A DNA stretch of 43,393 nucleotides from an uncultured Eubacteriales bacterium (GCA_902765005.1 CACWYB010000020.1:1-43393), one strand, 5' to 3'. Shown: positions 17,152-27,658, counted from the first letter of the stretch. Program-made: numbers and translations. The notes: generated from the letters alone by a model not told the origin.

Positions 17152-17260
17152 GGATCGATAGCGGCCCGTTCTTCCTTCGCCGCCTGCCGTCGGGCGGCTA
17201 CACCGCCCTTGTGTTGCCCGGGGCATGGCGGCGCGCTGGATACGCGGGGGGCGATAAGCT

Positions 17261-17291
17261 AAGAGCCGAAGCAAACGCTTCGGCTCTTTTT
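17261..17291. terminator. Bidirectional terminator downstream of arcA
   Basis: A 12-bp stem, AAGAGCCGAAGC (17261-17272) with GCTTCGGCTCTT (17277-17288), has a T run on the plus strand. On the minus strand it lies 8 nt beyond the arcA stop and reads into TTAGC, so it can serve arcA as well. Confidence 0.7.
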
Positions 17292-17298
17292 GGTTGCG

Positions 17299-18519
17299 TT
17301 ATATTCTTTCCCGCAGCAGAGGCATGCTCATGCACCGGGGGCCGCCCCGGCCCCGGGACAGCTCGGAGGAGGGGATCTCGTGGACCGTGATGCCGTGGTC
17401 CCGCAGGATGCTGTTGGTCACATGGTTCCGGATGTAGGTGATCACCTCGCCGGGGGCCACCGCCAGGGTGTTGGCGCCGTCGTTCCACTGCTCCCGGGCC
17501 GCGTCGATGGTGCTGGCGCCGCCGCAGCGGATGAGGGTGATCTTCTCCTGATCCATGACCTGCCGCAGGGCTTCGTCGATGGGCAGGCCCGTCTCCGCGA
17601 TGTCCAGCTTCCGGCCGCCCGTGCCCCGGGTGATGACGAAGGAGCGCATGGACCGCTGGATGTTGGGATGGACGATGAACTTGTCCACGTCCACCATGGT
17701 CATGACCGTGTCCAGGTGCATGAACGTGCGGAACTTGGGCAGGTCGATGACCAGGATCTTTTCCACCCCGGTCTGGGAGTAGATCACCTTCTCGGCCACC
17801 TCCTCGATGGCCTGAGGGCTGGTGCGCTCGCTCATGCCGATGGCGATGGTCTTCTCGTTGAGAACCAGGGTGTCGCCCCCCTCGATGGACCAGCTCTTGC
17901 TCCGCTCGTACCAGTGGGGCACCTTGCTGTACACCGGGTGATAGCGGAAGATATAGTCCGCGAACAGGGTCTCCCGCTGGCGGATCTCATTGGCCATGTG
18001 GGAGATGATCACGCCGCTGCCCAAACAGGCGAAGGGGTCCCGGGTGAAGTAGAGGTTGGGCATGGACTCGGCGTAGAAGGGGAAGTCCTCCTGGGCGTAG
18101 TCCACCAGGTGGTACTTGCTCAGCTTGGTGATCTGGCTCTTGCGCACGCCGCCGGCCATGGCGTCGAACATCTTGTCCGTGGGCAGGGCCAGCAGATACT
18201 CCTTCACGGCCTCCTGCATGTAGGAGCCGTAGAGGTGGGCCTCGGCCACGTAGTCGTTCACCAGATCCTCCCGGACGCCGGCCCGGTTCACGGCCTCGCA
18301 CAGCAGATCCTTCAGGTACATCACGTTCACGCCGCACTGCCGCAGGGTGCAGGCGAAGGTGTCGTGCTCCTGCTGGGCGTAGATGAGGTAGGGGATGTCG
18401 TCAAAGAGCTGATGGGACAGATAATCGGGCATCAAGTTTTCCAACTCTACACCCGGGCGGTGCAGCAGCACCGTGTTGAGCTTGCCGACTTCGGAACGGA
18501 CGTTGATGGGGGATTCCAT
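17299..18519 (-). CDS. arcA: Arginine deiminase
   Basis: Hydrolyses arginine to citrulline and ammonia; 406 aa, the usual length. Catalytic and guanidinium-binding motifs are intact: SIEGGDTLVL, MHLDTVMTMVD (His-Asp) and the C-terminal nucleophile in GGPRCMSMPL. ATG 18519 matches the family N-terminus (SPINVRSEVGKLNTVLLHRPG) and is preceded by AAGGAGAG at a long spacing. The frame extends without a stop to another ATG at 18609, which lies 6 nt after a promoter -10 and would add 30 basic residues. No arcB, arcC or arcD is nearby, so the full ATP-yielding ADI pathway, if present, is split. Confidence 0.95.
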   Translation of the reverse strand: MESPINVRSEVGKLNTVLLHRPGVELENLMPDYLSHQLFDDIPYLIYAQQEHDTFACTLRQCGVNVMYLKDLLCEAVNRAGVREDLVNDYVAEAHLYGSYMQEAVKEYLLALPTDKMFDAMAGGVRKSQITKLSKYHLVDYAQEDFPFYAESMPNLYFTRDPFACLGSGVIISHMANEIRQRETLFADYIFRYHPVYSKVPHWYERSKSWSIEGGDTLVLNEKTIAIGMSERTSPQAIEEVAEKVIYSQTGVEKILVIDLPKFRTFMHLDTVMTMVDVDKFIVHPNIQRSMRSFVITRGTGGRKLDIAETGLPIDEALRQVMDQEKITLIRCGGASTIDAAREQWNDGANTLAVAPGEVITYIRNHVTNSILRDHGITVHEIPSSELSRGRGGPRCMSMPLLRERI

Positions 18520-18615
18520 GGCTCGAAAAACTCTCCTTCTTTCGAATTTCAATTCTCTCCCGAAACGCGAAAACGCCCGCCCTTTTTCTCGGGTCGAAGG
18601 TGTTTTCATACATGT

Positions 18616-18644
18616 ATTGTATCAAGAATATTCCTTATATTCAA
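18616..18644 (-). promoter_or_regulatory. Promoter of arcA
   Basis: On the minus strand, TTGAAT (18644-18639), 17-nt spacer, TACAAT (18621-18616). The predicted transcript starts at about 18609, exactly at an in-frame ATG 90 nt upstream of the homology-supported start. A GAATATTC palindrome lies in the spacer, but I cannot call an ArgR box. Confidence 0.65.
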
Positions 18645-18723
18645 CAGAAAACCGAAAAAGAAATATTATTCAGCTTCTTGCATATTCATAATGATATACA
18701 ATACGGAATCGCCTTGAAAACCA

Positions 18724-18754
18724 ACAAAAAAAGGAAGGGCGGACCCTTCCTTTT
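18724..18754 (-). terminator. Terminator of prs
   Basis: On the minus strand, AAGGAAGGG, TCCG loop, CCCTTCCTT followed by a T run. It begins 14 nt after the prs stop. Confidence 0.85.
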
Positions 18755-18765
18755 ATGCTCTTTTT

Positions 18766-19785
18766 TTAGTCCCCCAGCAAGGTCAGCTGCTCGGCGAAGG
18801 ACATGTCCAGCATGCGCTTGCTGATGCGCTGGTCGAAGAGGGTGGAGATGGGGGCCTTGTCGTGGATGATCTTCACGGCCTGGGCGAACATGGGGGCGGC
18901 GGAGATGATCTTGATCTTGGAATGCTTGCGGGCCTCGGGGCATTCCACCGTGTCCGTGGTGACCACGAACTCGTAGGGGCTCTCGTCGAACCGGTTGAGG
19001 GCTTTTTCGTTCATGCAGTTGTGGGAGAGTGCGCCGAAGATCCGGTTGGCGCCCCGCTCCTTCAGGCCCCGGGCGATGTCCACCATGGTGCCGCCGGAGA
19101 TGGAGAAATCGTCCACCACCAGGCAGTTCTTGCCCTCCACCTCGCCGATGACCTCCAGGATCTTGGCGTTCTCGGTGTGGTCGGTGCGGGTCTTGTCGCC
19201 GATGGCCACGGGGCAGCCCAGCTCGTTGGCAAAGTCGCGGGCCCGCTTGGCGGAGCCGGCGTCGGGGGAGACCACCACCAGGTTCTCGTCCAGAATGCCG
19301 GACCGGCGCACGTACTCGGTGAGCAGGGGCTGGGCATGGAGATGGTCCACCGGGGTCTTGAAGAAGCCCTGGATCTGGGCGGCGTGCAGGTCCATGAAGA
19401 TGACCCGGTCCACGCCCGCGGCCTCGATGCAGTCCGCGCAGACCCGGGCCCGGATGGACACCCGGGGCTCGTCCATCTTGTCGCCCTTGGCGTAGGAGAA
19501 GTAGGGGATGATGGCGGTGACGGAGTTGGCGGAGGAGCGCTTGAAGGCGTCGATCCAGAACAGCAGCTCCGTGAACTCGTCGTTGGGATGGCGGGCGATG
19601 GGCTGAACCAGGAACACGTCCTTATCGCGGATGGACTCGTTGACTCGGACGAACAGGTTGCCCTCGGAGAACATGATGGTTTCGGAATCGCCCATCTGGG
19701 CCCCCAGATAGGAGCACATGCGCTTGGCGAAGGGACGGCCGGCCTGGCCGGCATAGATACGAATGATGCCTGATCCGCTGAACAT
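18766..19785 (-). CDS. prs: Ribose-phosphate pyrophosphokinase (divergent clade)
   Basis: Makes PRPP from ribose 5-phosphate and ATP for nucleotide, His and Trp synthesis. 339 aa, slightly longer than the usual approximately 315. Family motifs present: FMDLHAAQIQGFF, VVVSPDAGSAKRA, the flexible-loop Lys/Arg in GDKTRTDH, and the PRPP loop VDDFSISGGTM, which replaces the usual VDDMIDTAGT. The usual RQDRK-type ATP motif reads KGDKMDEPR, so the enzyme belongs to a divergent group. ATG 19785 follows GGGGGAT at good spacing. The long open frame further upstream is an antisense artefact of the divergent gene. Confidence 0.92.
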   Translation of the reverse strand: MFSGSGIIRIYAGQAGRPFAKRMCSYLGAQMGDSETIMFSEGNLFVRVNESIRDKDVFLVQPIARHPNDEFTELLFWIDAFKRSSANSVTAIIPYFSYAKGDKMDEPRVSIRARVCADCIEAAGVDRVIFMDLHAAQIQGFFKTPVDHLHAQPLLTEYVRRSGILDENLVVVSPDAGSAKRARDFANELGCPVAIGDKTRTDHTENAKILEVIGEVEGKNCLVVDDFSISGGTMVDIARGLKERGANRIFGALSHNCMNEKALNRFDESPYEFVVTTDTVECPEARKHSKIKIISAAPMFAQAVKIIHDKAPISTLFDQRISKRMLDMSFAEQLTLLGD

Positions 19786-19826
19786 AAATCCCCCTTCATA
19801 ATGTGAAATTTCATGGAAACACGTAC

Positions 19827-19855
19827 AGTATACCACGCGATTTTCACATCGGCAA
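19827..19855 (-). promoter_or_regulatory. Promoter of prs
   Basis: On the minus strand, TTGCCG (19855-19850), 17-nt spacer, TATACT (19832-19827), giving a leader of about 35 nt. It is divergent from the promoter at 19937-19965. Confidence 0.6.
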
Positions 19856-19936
19856 CCTAAAATCTGCATTTTATCCTGCATTTTCCAAACGATTTGCGGC
19901 GGCCTCGAAACGGCGCCGTTCCCCTGCGCCTTTTGG

Positions 19937-19965
19937 TTGACCTGCGGGGCAGAAAAGGGTACAAT
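19937..19965 (+). promoter_or_regulatory. Promoter of the propeller protein-radA unit, predicted leaderless
   Basis: TTGACC (19937-19942), 17-nt spacer, TACAAT (19960-19965), then 6 nt to the ATG at 19972. The predicted transcript start coincides with the start codon. Confidence 0.65.
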
Positions 19966-19971
19966 GTTCCC

Positions 19972-21195
19972 ATGGGAAATCCGGAACAAAAAAAGAAAAA
20001 ACGCCGTCGGCCCCTGCCGCTCAGGGGCACCCGGTTCGCGCCGCTGCTGCAGGCGCTGCTGGCGCTTGTGCTGGTGGGGGGCGGGGCGGCTGCCTTCGTG
20101 CTGCTGGCCCTGCCCGCCATGCGGGGGGCCGTGGATGCGCCGGCGGACCTGAGCTGCCTGGGCTTTCGGACCCCCACGCCCAGCCCCACGGCCGAGCCCG
20201 CCGCCACGCCCTTGCCCACCCCCGTGCCCGGCACGGAGCGGAGCATCTACGGGGTGGACCTGGCCAGGGTCCAGCATGAGATATTGGTGGGGGAATACCA
20301 GTACGCCGCGGACTTCTCCGTCTATGGGGACACGGTCATCTTCTCCGCCGGCAACTACACCTCCGACGGCACCGCCGCCTTCATCCGGGCCATCCTCTAC
20401 GACACCCGGGCCCGCCGGGCGGAGTATCTGCCTTTGAACGTGGACTATAAGTCCATCCGCTTCCCCCGGCTGAACGACCGGTGGATCGTGTATCTGGACG
20501 CGGCCAACGCCGGCGGCGGGAAGATACGGGTCCTGGACCGGCGGACCAAGGAGAACCGGATATTGAAGACCGTCCACCTGGGCCTGCCCGTGCTCACCTT
20601 GTGGGAGGACACGGTCTTTTGGGTGGAGCGGACGGGCACCAACCGGGACAAGCTCTTCGGCTGCGACCTGAAGACGGGGGAGAGCGTGACGCTGGAGCTC
20701 TTTTCCGGCACGGACGCGGGCATCTCCGCCGCCTATGCGGGGGGCGGGAAGCTGGTGTATGTGTCCGGCCCCGGCACGCTCAAGACCCTGGACCTCACTA
20801 CCGGCGAGACTCGGGAGGACCACTTCGGCCTCACCGTCCACGACCCCAAGACCGACGGGCGGATCACCGCCTTCCTCACGGGTTACCACGGGGAGGACAC
20901 GAGCCTGGTGTATGTGGATGAATCCGGGGCGCTGATCACCGTGGCCAACGGGGTGGCGGATTTCGCCCTGGCCGACGGGGCCATCGTCTTCGGGACCCTG
21001 GACAGGACCTACGTCTACTTCCTGGACGATAGGGCCACCTTCCTTCTGACCCGGGCCAAGGAGAGCGCCATGTTCCTCACCGCCGGCGGGGATCTGGCCG
21101 TGTGGATGGACGTGACCTGGCGGGACAGGGACATCATCGAGTATATGCATCTCAACGACTTTTCCCAGGATCTGACCGAGGAGGGGGAGAAATGA
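19972..21195 (+). CDS. Membrane-anchored beta-propeller-like protein of unknown function
   Basis: 407-aa protein I cannot assign to a named family. A basic cytoplasmic tail (KKKKRRR) precedes one transmembrane helix (about residues 24-48) and a Pro/Thr linker (PTPSPTAEPAATPLPTPVPG, about 65-85). The external domain consists of repeated strands such as DRWIVYLDAA, DTVFWVERT, GKLVYVSG, GAIVFGTLD and GDLAVWMDV, with DLKTGE/DLTTGE turns, as in TolB-like propellers. Start ATG 19972 lies 6 nt after a strong -10 box and has no close ribosome site. The stop overlaps the radA start (ATGA), tying its expression to a DNA repair gene. Confidence 0.7.
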   Translation: MGNPEQKKKKRRRPLPLRGTRFAPLLQALLALVLVGGGAAAFVLLALPAMRGAVDAPADLSCLGFRTPTPSPTAEPAATPLPTPVPGTERSIYGVDLARVQHEILVGEYQYAADFSVYGDTVIFSAGNYTSDGTAAFIRAILYDTRARRAEYLPLNVDYKSIRFPRLNDRWIVYLDAANAGGGKIRVLDRRTKENRILKTVHLGLPVLTLWEDTVFWVERTGTNRDKLFGCDLKTGESVTLELFSGTDAGISAAYAGGGKLVYVSGPGTLKTLDLTTGETREDHFGLTVHDPKTDGRITAFLTGYHGEDTSLVYVDESGALITVANGVADFALADGAIVFGTLDRTYVYFLDDRATFLLTRAKESAMFLTAGGDLAVWMDVTWRDRDIIEYMHLNDFSQDLTEEGEK

Positions 21196-22526
21196 AGCAA
21201 AAGAGCGTCTTCGTCTGCGGGGAGTGCGGCTATGAGACCCCCCGCTGGATGGGCAAGTGCCCCCAATGCGGCAGCTGGAACACCATCGTGGAGGAGGAGC
21301 GGGTGAGCCTGAAGGCCCCCGCCGCGCCCATGAAGGCCGTGCCCCTGAAGGAGGTGGCGGCCCAGGCCGGGCAGCGGACCCCCACGGGCATCGGGGAGCT
21401 GGACCGGGTGCTGGGCGGCGGGCTCACCTCGGGCATGACCGTGCTCATCGGCGGGAGCCCGGGCATCGGCAAATCCACCCTGCTCTTGCAGTGCGCGGAC
21501 AACCTCTCCAAAGTCGGCCCCGTGCTCTATGCCTCCGGGGAGGAGAGCCGGCATCAGATCCGGCTTCGGGCGGACCGGCTGGGCTTGGGCGGGGAGGTGC
21601 TGCTGCTGTGCGAGAATTCCGTGGAGAATATCCTCTCCGAGGCCCAGGGGCGCAAGGTTGCCTTTCTCATCGTGGATTCCATTCAAACCATGTTCACCGA
21701 GGACGCGCCCTCGGCCCCCGGCAGCGTGACCCAAATTAGGGCCTCGGCGGCCAAGTTCACCCGCTACGCCAAGGAGACGGGGACGCCCGTGTTCCTGGTG
21801 GGGCATGTAACGAAGGAAGGGGCCCTGGCCGGGCCCAAGGTGCTGGAGCATATCGTGGACACGGTGCTCTATTTCGAGGGAGACCGGCAGGAAGGGCTGC
21901 GGCTGCTTCGGTCGGAAAAGAACCGGTTCGGCTCCACCAACGAGCTGGGGGTGTTCGAGATGACGGATAGGGGCATGGCCCCCGTGCCGGACCCCAGCGG
22001 CCTGTTCCTCTCCGGGAGCCGGACCGCCCCGGGCTGCGCCGTGGGGTGCGTGCTGGAGGGGTCAAGGCCTCTTTTGGCGGAGGTTCAATCGTTGCTGTGC
22101 CCGTCGGTGTACGGGGCGCCCCGGCGGACGGCGGTGGGCATGGACGTGCCCCGGTTCAATATGCTCCTGGCGGTGCTGGAGCGGCGGGCCGGGCTCAGGC
22201 TGTCGGATAAGGACGCCTATCTTTCCGTGGCGGGGAGCCTGCGGCTCCAGGATCGGGGGGCGGATCTGGCGGCGGTGCTCTGCGTGGCCTCCGCTGCCTA
22301 TGATAAGCCCGTGCCGGCCATGACCGCGGCCATCGGCGAGGTGGGGCTCACCGGGGACGTGCGCTCCGTGGGGCAGATGAGCGCCCGGCTGAAGGAGTGC
22401 CTGCGGCTGGGGTACGCCAGCGTGATCGTGCCCGAGGGCACCAAGTCGGAGCTCCCCGGCCTTCACCTCATCCCCGTCCAAAACGTGCTGGAAGCCGCCT
22501 CCCTGGTGGCGTATCCGAAGGGATAG
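21192..22526 (+). CDS. radA: DNA repair protein RadA/Sms
   Basis: 444-aa branch-migration ATPase. The N-terminal zinc finger has CGEC (about residues 9-12) and CPQC (about 25-28). Walker A is GGSPGIGKST (about residue 93), Walker B is FLIVDSIQT, and the RadA-specific KNRFG motif lies at about residue 239. The C-terminal third is the Lon-protease-like domain. It is translated by overlap from the propeller gene upstream, so ATG 21192 (after GGGGGAGA) is the start. A hairpin terminator lies about 70 nt after its stop. Confidence 0.96.
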   Translation: MKQKSVFVCGECGYETPRWMGKCPQCGSWNTIVEEERVSLKAPAAPMKAVPLKEVAAQAGQRTPTGIGELDRVLGGGLTSGMTVLIGGSPGIGKSTLLLQCADNLSKVGPVLYASGEESRHQIRLRADRLGLGGEVLLLCENSVENILSEAQGRKVAFLIVDSIQTMFTEDAPSAPGSVTQIRASAAKFTRYAKETGTPVFLVGHVTKEGALAGPKVLEHIVDTVLYFEGDRQEGLRLLRSEKNRFGSTNELGVFEMTDRGMAPVPDPSGLFLSGSRTAPGCAVGCVLEGSRPLLAEVQSLLCPSVYGAPRRTAVGMDVPRFNMLLAVLERRAGLRLSDKDAYLSVAGSLRLQDRGADLAAVLCVASAAYDKPVPAMTAAIGEVGLTGDVRSVGQMSARLKECLRLGYASVIVPEGTKSELPGLHLIPVQNVLEAASLVAYPKG

Positions 22527-22544
22527 TGGAAGGATTTATAGTTC

Positions 22545-22570
22545 ACACCTTTTCTTGAAAGAAAAGGTGT
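22545..22570. repeat. Perfect 12-bp palindromic hairpin
   Basis: ACACCTTTTCTT (22545-22556) pairs with AAGAAAAGGTGT (22559-22570). It has no T run on either strand, so it is not a normal terminator. It resembles short interspersed hairpins common in Clostridia intergenic DNA (inference). Confidence 0.5.
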
Positions 22571-22593
22571 CCAAAAGAACTTTAGGGATAGTA

Positions 22594-22641
22594 AAAAGCT
22601 TAGGAGTACTACTGCATTAGTCTTCCTAAGCTTTTCTTTTT
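22594..22641 (+). terminator. Terminator of radA
   Basis: AAAAGCTTAGGA (22594-22605) pairs with TCCTAAGCTTTT (22624-22635), followed by CTTTTT. Confidence 0.75.
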
Positions 22642-22683
22642 GCGCCGCTTTTTCTTTTCACCGAAGAGAAAAAAGGCGCAAAA
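22638..22683. repeat. AT-rich interspersed hairpin repeat (copy 2)
   Basis: TTTTGCGCC (22638-22646) pairs with GGCGCAAAA (22675-22683), enclosing an inner CTTTTTC..GAAAAAAG stem. It is related to 7568-7608 and likewise lies just beyond the end of a minus-strand gene. The rest of 22684-22753 shows nothing recognisable. Confidence 0.5.
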
Positions 22684-22753
22684 GAAACACTCTACAACCC
22701 CGCGCTCTTCCCGTTCGGATACGCCGCCGGATGAACCGCGCCTCGTCCATGGG

Positions 22754-24046
22754 TCACTCTTCCGAAAAGAAGGCGGACACCAAATCGTTCATGCTCTGCT
22801 GGTCCTTGGCCCCCATGAGCTCCCGGGCGGAGTGCATGGCCAAAATGGGCACGCCGATGTCCGCCGACCGCATGGACAGGCTGCTGGCCGCGAACTTGCC
22901 CAGGGTGCCGCCCCCGGGGCTGCCGGCCTTGTTCATGAACCGCTGGTAGGGGATGCCCCGCTGCTTGCACAACCCTTCCACCACGCCCACGCCCACGGCG
23001 TCCGTGGCGTATTTCTGGGAATAGTTCAGCTTCAAGGTCACGCCCTTGTTCAGCAGGGCGCACACGCCGCTGTCGTACATCTCCATCTTGTTGGGGTGCA
23101 GGGCGTGGGCCACGTCGCAGCTCAAAAGGAACCCGGAGAGCAGGGCGTTGAGATACCCAGCCCGGCTGAGTCCCAGGGCGCAGGCGATCTTCTCGGTGAT
23201 GAAGGTGAGGGTGTCGCTGTCGGCGCCGGTCTTGGTCTGGCTCCCGATCTCCTCATGGTCGAAGAAGGCGGCGATGTTCACCCCGGCCTGGCGCTGGGGC
23301 CCGGTGATGCCGGCGAGGCACGCGAAGGCGGAGGTCAGGTTGTCCAGCCGGGGGGCGGAGAGGAGCTCCTCCTCAAACCCGATGAGCTGGGGCGCCTCCG
23401 CGTTGTAGAGCACCAGGTCGAAGGAGAGGATATCTTCCGGATTTACGCCCATGGCCTGGGCCACTTTCTTCACAAAGAACCCGTCCTTGTTGAACTCCTC
23501 CTCCACCGTGGCGCAGAGGGGCAGCAGATCCTTGGCCGGGTCCAGCGCCACGCCCTTGTTCACCTCCCGGTTCATGTGGATGGCCAGGTTCGGAATGGTG
23601 AAGAGGGGCTTTCCAAAGTCGAACAGCCGCCGCTCCGGCTCCATGGCCTTCTCACCCTTTAGGGTCACCATCCCCGCGCAGGACAGGGGCCGGTCCATCC
23701 AGGTGTTGTGGATGAGCCCGCCGTAGGGCTCCACGGACAGCTTCAGACACCCGGCCGCCACCTGCTCCGGGGCGGGCTTGATATAGAAGCAGGGCCAGTC
23801 CATATGGTTGGCCGCGATCCGAAACCCATCCTCCGGCAAAAAGCGCTGCCCCACCGTGAAGGCCACCGCCATGGTGCCCCGGCAGTCCACGCTGTATTTC
23901 CCGCCGGGCGCAAGGGCCCAATCCCCGTTGAGGGGCAGGGGGGTGAAGCCCTCCTCCTCCAGGATGCGCAGCGTCTCCTTGATCCCATGGTAAGGGGACA
24001 CGGACCGGGAAAGATACGCCATCAGGGCCTGAACCGACTGTTGCAT
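22754..24046 (-). CDS. M18-family (aspartyl-type) aminopeptidase
   Basis: 430-aa cytosolic dizinc peptidase releasing N-terminal residues, typically acidic ones. Metal-site motifs are present: NHMDWPCFYIKP (His and Asp; the family norm is HTDSPCL), RLDNLTSAFACL (bridging Asp), FFDHEEIGS (catalytic Glu pair) and, at the C-terminal end, ILAMHSARELMG (His). Also seen is DVAHALHPN, a conserved family segment. ATG 24046 follows GGAGGTGG, and a TATAAT promoter lies just upstream. It is a single gene, divergent from ppdK. Confidence 0.92.
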   Translation of the reverse strand: MQQSVQALMAYLSRSVSPYHGIKETLRILEEEGFTPLPLNGDWALAPGGKYSVDCRGTMAVAFTVGQRFLPEDGFRIAANHMDWPCFYIKPAPEQVAAGCLKLSVEPYGGLIHNTWMDRPLSCAGMVTLKGEKAMEPERRLFDFGKPLFTIPNLAIHMNREVNKGVALDPAKDLLPLCATVEEEFNKDGFFVKKVAQAMGVNPEDILSFDLVLYNAEAPQLIGFEEELLSAPRLDNLTSAFACLAGITGPQRQAGVNIAAFFDHEEIGSQTKTGADSDTLTFITEKIACALGLSRAGYLNALLSGFLLSCDVAHALHPNKMEMYDSGVCALLNKGVTLKLNYSQKYATDAVGVGVVEGLCKQRGIPYQRFMNKAGSPGGGTLGKFAASSLSMRSADIGVPILAMHSARELMGAKDQQSMNDLVSAFFSEE

Positions 24047-24074
24047 AGCCACCTCCAACTTTTTTTCTGCCTCC

Positions 24075-24102
24075 ATTATAGCAGATTCCCGCCAACTTAC
24101 AA
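24075..24102 (-). promoter_or_regulatory. Promoter of the M18 aminopeptidase
   Basis: On the minus strand, TTGTAA (24102-24097), 16-nt spacer, TATAAT (24080-24075), with a leader of about 20 nt carrying GGAGGTGG. Confidence 0.65.
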
Positions 24103-24224
24103 CCGCTTTTGACAATCGGGAGGAGAATATCATTTTTGCATGGACCCGGGCCCGGTGCGACGAAATCTGTATGCGATCTCTGCTTTTTTTATGGTAAAAA
24201 TCACGAAAACTGTATGGAAATCCC

Positions 24225-24253
24225 TTGCAATCTGAAAATGAGGCTGATATAAT
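24225..24253 (+). promoter_or_regulatory. Promoter of ppdK
   Basis: TTGCAA (24225-24230), 17-nt spacer, TATAAT (24248-24253); a leader of about 35 nt carries GGAGG. Confidence 0.75.
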
Positions 24254-24294
24254 AAATCGTTCGAAACCCAAATCTTAATCCGGAGGTAAAGAAC

Positions 24295-26814
<2,520 letters not shown>

Positions 26815-26838
26815 CACCCATTCAAACCTATCGACGCA

Positions 26839-26865
26839 AAAGCCGCCCTCTCCGGGCGGCTTTTT
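26839..26865 (+). terminator. Terminator of ppdK
   Basis: AAAGCCGCCC (26839-26848), TCTCC loop, GGGCGGCTTTTT. Confidence 0.92.
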
Positions 26866-26872
26866 CCATCCC

Positions 26873-26901
26873 TTGCGTCGGGAAGCAAAATGTGATATGC
26901 T
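26873..26901 (+). promoter_or_regulatory. Promoter of the thioesterase gene
   Basis: TTGCGT (26873-26878), 17-nt spacer, TATGCT (26896-26901), directly after the ppdK terminator. Confidence 0.55.
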
Positions 26902-26935
26902 CCTACCCATCAACCATGTATACGAGGTATGGCTT

Positions 26936-27658
26936 ATGCAGCTTGAACAACGGTTTCTCGTCCGCCTGGAGGACACGGGCAAGGGTTTTTTGCTCTCCAA
27001 CAAGGGGATGCTCACCTACTTCACCAACCTGGCCTGCATCCACGGCAACCGGGTGGGCCAGGGGCTCATGGACAGGGAGAAGTGCGGCCTAAGCTGGATG
27101 GTGGTGGGCTGGCGGTTCCAGGTCCTTTCCCGGCCCAAGCTCTCCCAGACGGTAAAGGGCGTCACCTGGGCCCACAACCTGAGCAAGATCCAGACCGCCC
27201 GGGATTTCCTCCTCTACGATGAGGCGGGGGATCTCTTTGCCAAGGGCACCTCCGCCTGGCTGGTGCTGGACGAGCACAACACCCGCGTGCTGCGCATGAC
27301 CGAGGAGGTCATGGCCCCCTACGGCCGGGAGGAGGATCATCCCGCCTTCCCGGGCTACGCCTTCCCCAAGGAGGCCCCCGCCTTTCGGGTGGAGCGGAGG
27401 GCGGAGCTTACGGTCAGCAAGGCCATGATCGACTGCAACGACCACGTCCACAACATCGCCTACCTGGACCTGTTCGACGAAGCCCTGCCCGAGGACATGG
27501 ACATGGACCGCTTTTGCGACGTGACGCTGGTCTACCGCCGGGAGATCAAGCCCCGGGAGAAGGTGGTCGTGGAGTTCGGCCGGGTGGACGGGGGAGCTGT
27601 CCTGCGCATCCGGGAGGCGGAGGGGGATTTGGTCCACGCCTTTTTGCTCCTGGCATAG
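26936..27658 (+). CDS. Acyl-ACP thioesterase family protein
   Basis: 240-aa double-hotdog thioesterase that releases fatty acids from acyl carrier protein in the cytosol. The first hotdog covers roughly residues 1-125. The second contains SKAMIDCNDHVHNIAYLDLFDEAL, which fits the family pattern D-x-N-x-H-V-(N/H)-N-x-x-Y. ATG 26936 is chosen because GAGGT lies about 8 nt upstream. An in-frame ATG at 26897 overlaps the -10 box and cannot be on the transcript. Its stop is 38 nt before the gerAA start, with a hairpin between. Confidence 0.85.
   Translation: MQLEQRFLVRLEDTGKGFLLSNKGMLTYFTNLACIHGNRVGQGLMDREKCGLSWMVVGWRFQVLSRPKLSQTVKGVTWAHNLSKIQTARDFLLYDEAGDLFAKGTSAWLVLDEHNTRVLRMTEEVMAPYGREEDHPAFPGYAFPKEAPAFRVERRAELTVSKAMIDCNDHVHNIAYLDLFDEALPEDMDMDRFCDVTLVYRREIKPREKVVVEFGRVDGGAVLRIREAEGDLVHAFLLLA

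Larger units (their letters stand above)
16979..17285. repeat. 25-bp direct repeats (terminator hairpins) flanking copy B
   Basis: The identical 25-bp sequence at 16979-17003 and 17261-17285 is itself a terminator hairpin (stem GCCGAAGC/GCTTCGGC). The 257 bp between the repeats contain the whole of structured element B. Confidence 0.8.

Noticed and set aside
17152-17260. GC-rich stretch with inverted repeats after element B that stays open in one minus-strand frame
   Set aside because: No ribosome site, no motif, and the frame runs through the terminator and element; more likely an extension of the element or non-coding DNA.
18610-18660. Possible ArgR operator (GAATATTC palindrome) upstream of arcA
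   Set aside because: Only an 8-bp palindrome in AT-rich DNA; the two-box ARG pattern is not convincing.
19786-19971. Riboswitch or PurR-box leader between prs and the divergent gene
   Set aside because: Leaders are about 35 nt and 0 nt long; no PurR-box pair or known riboswitch core is visible.
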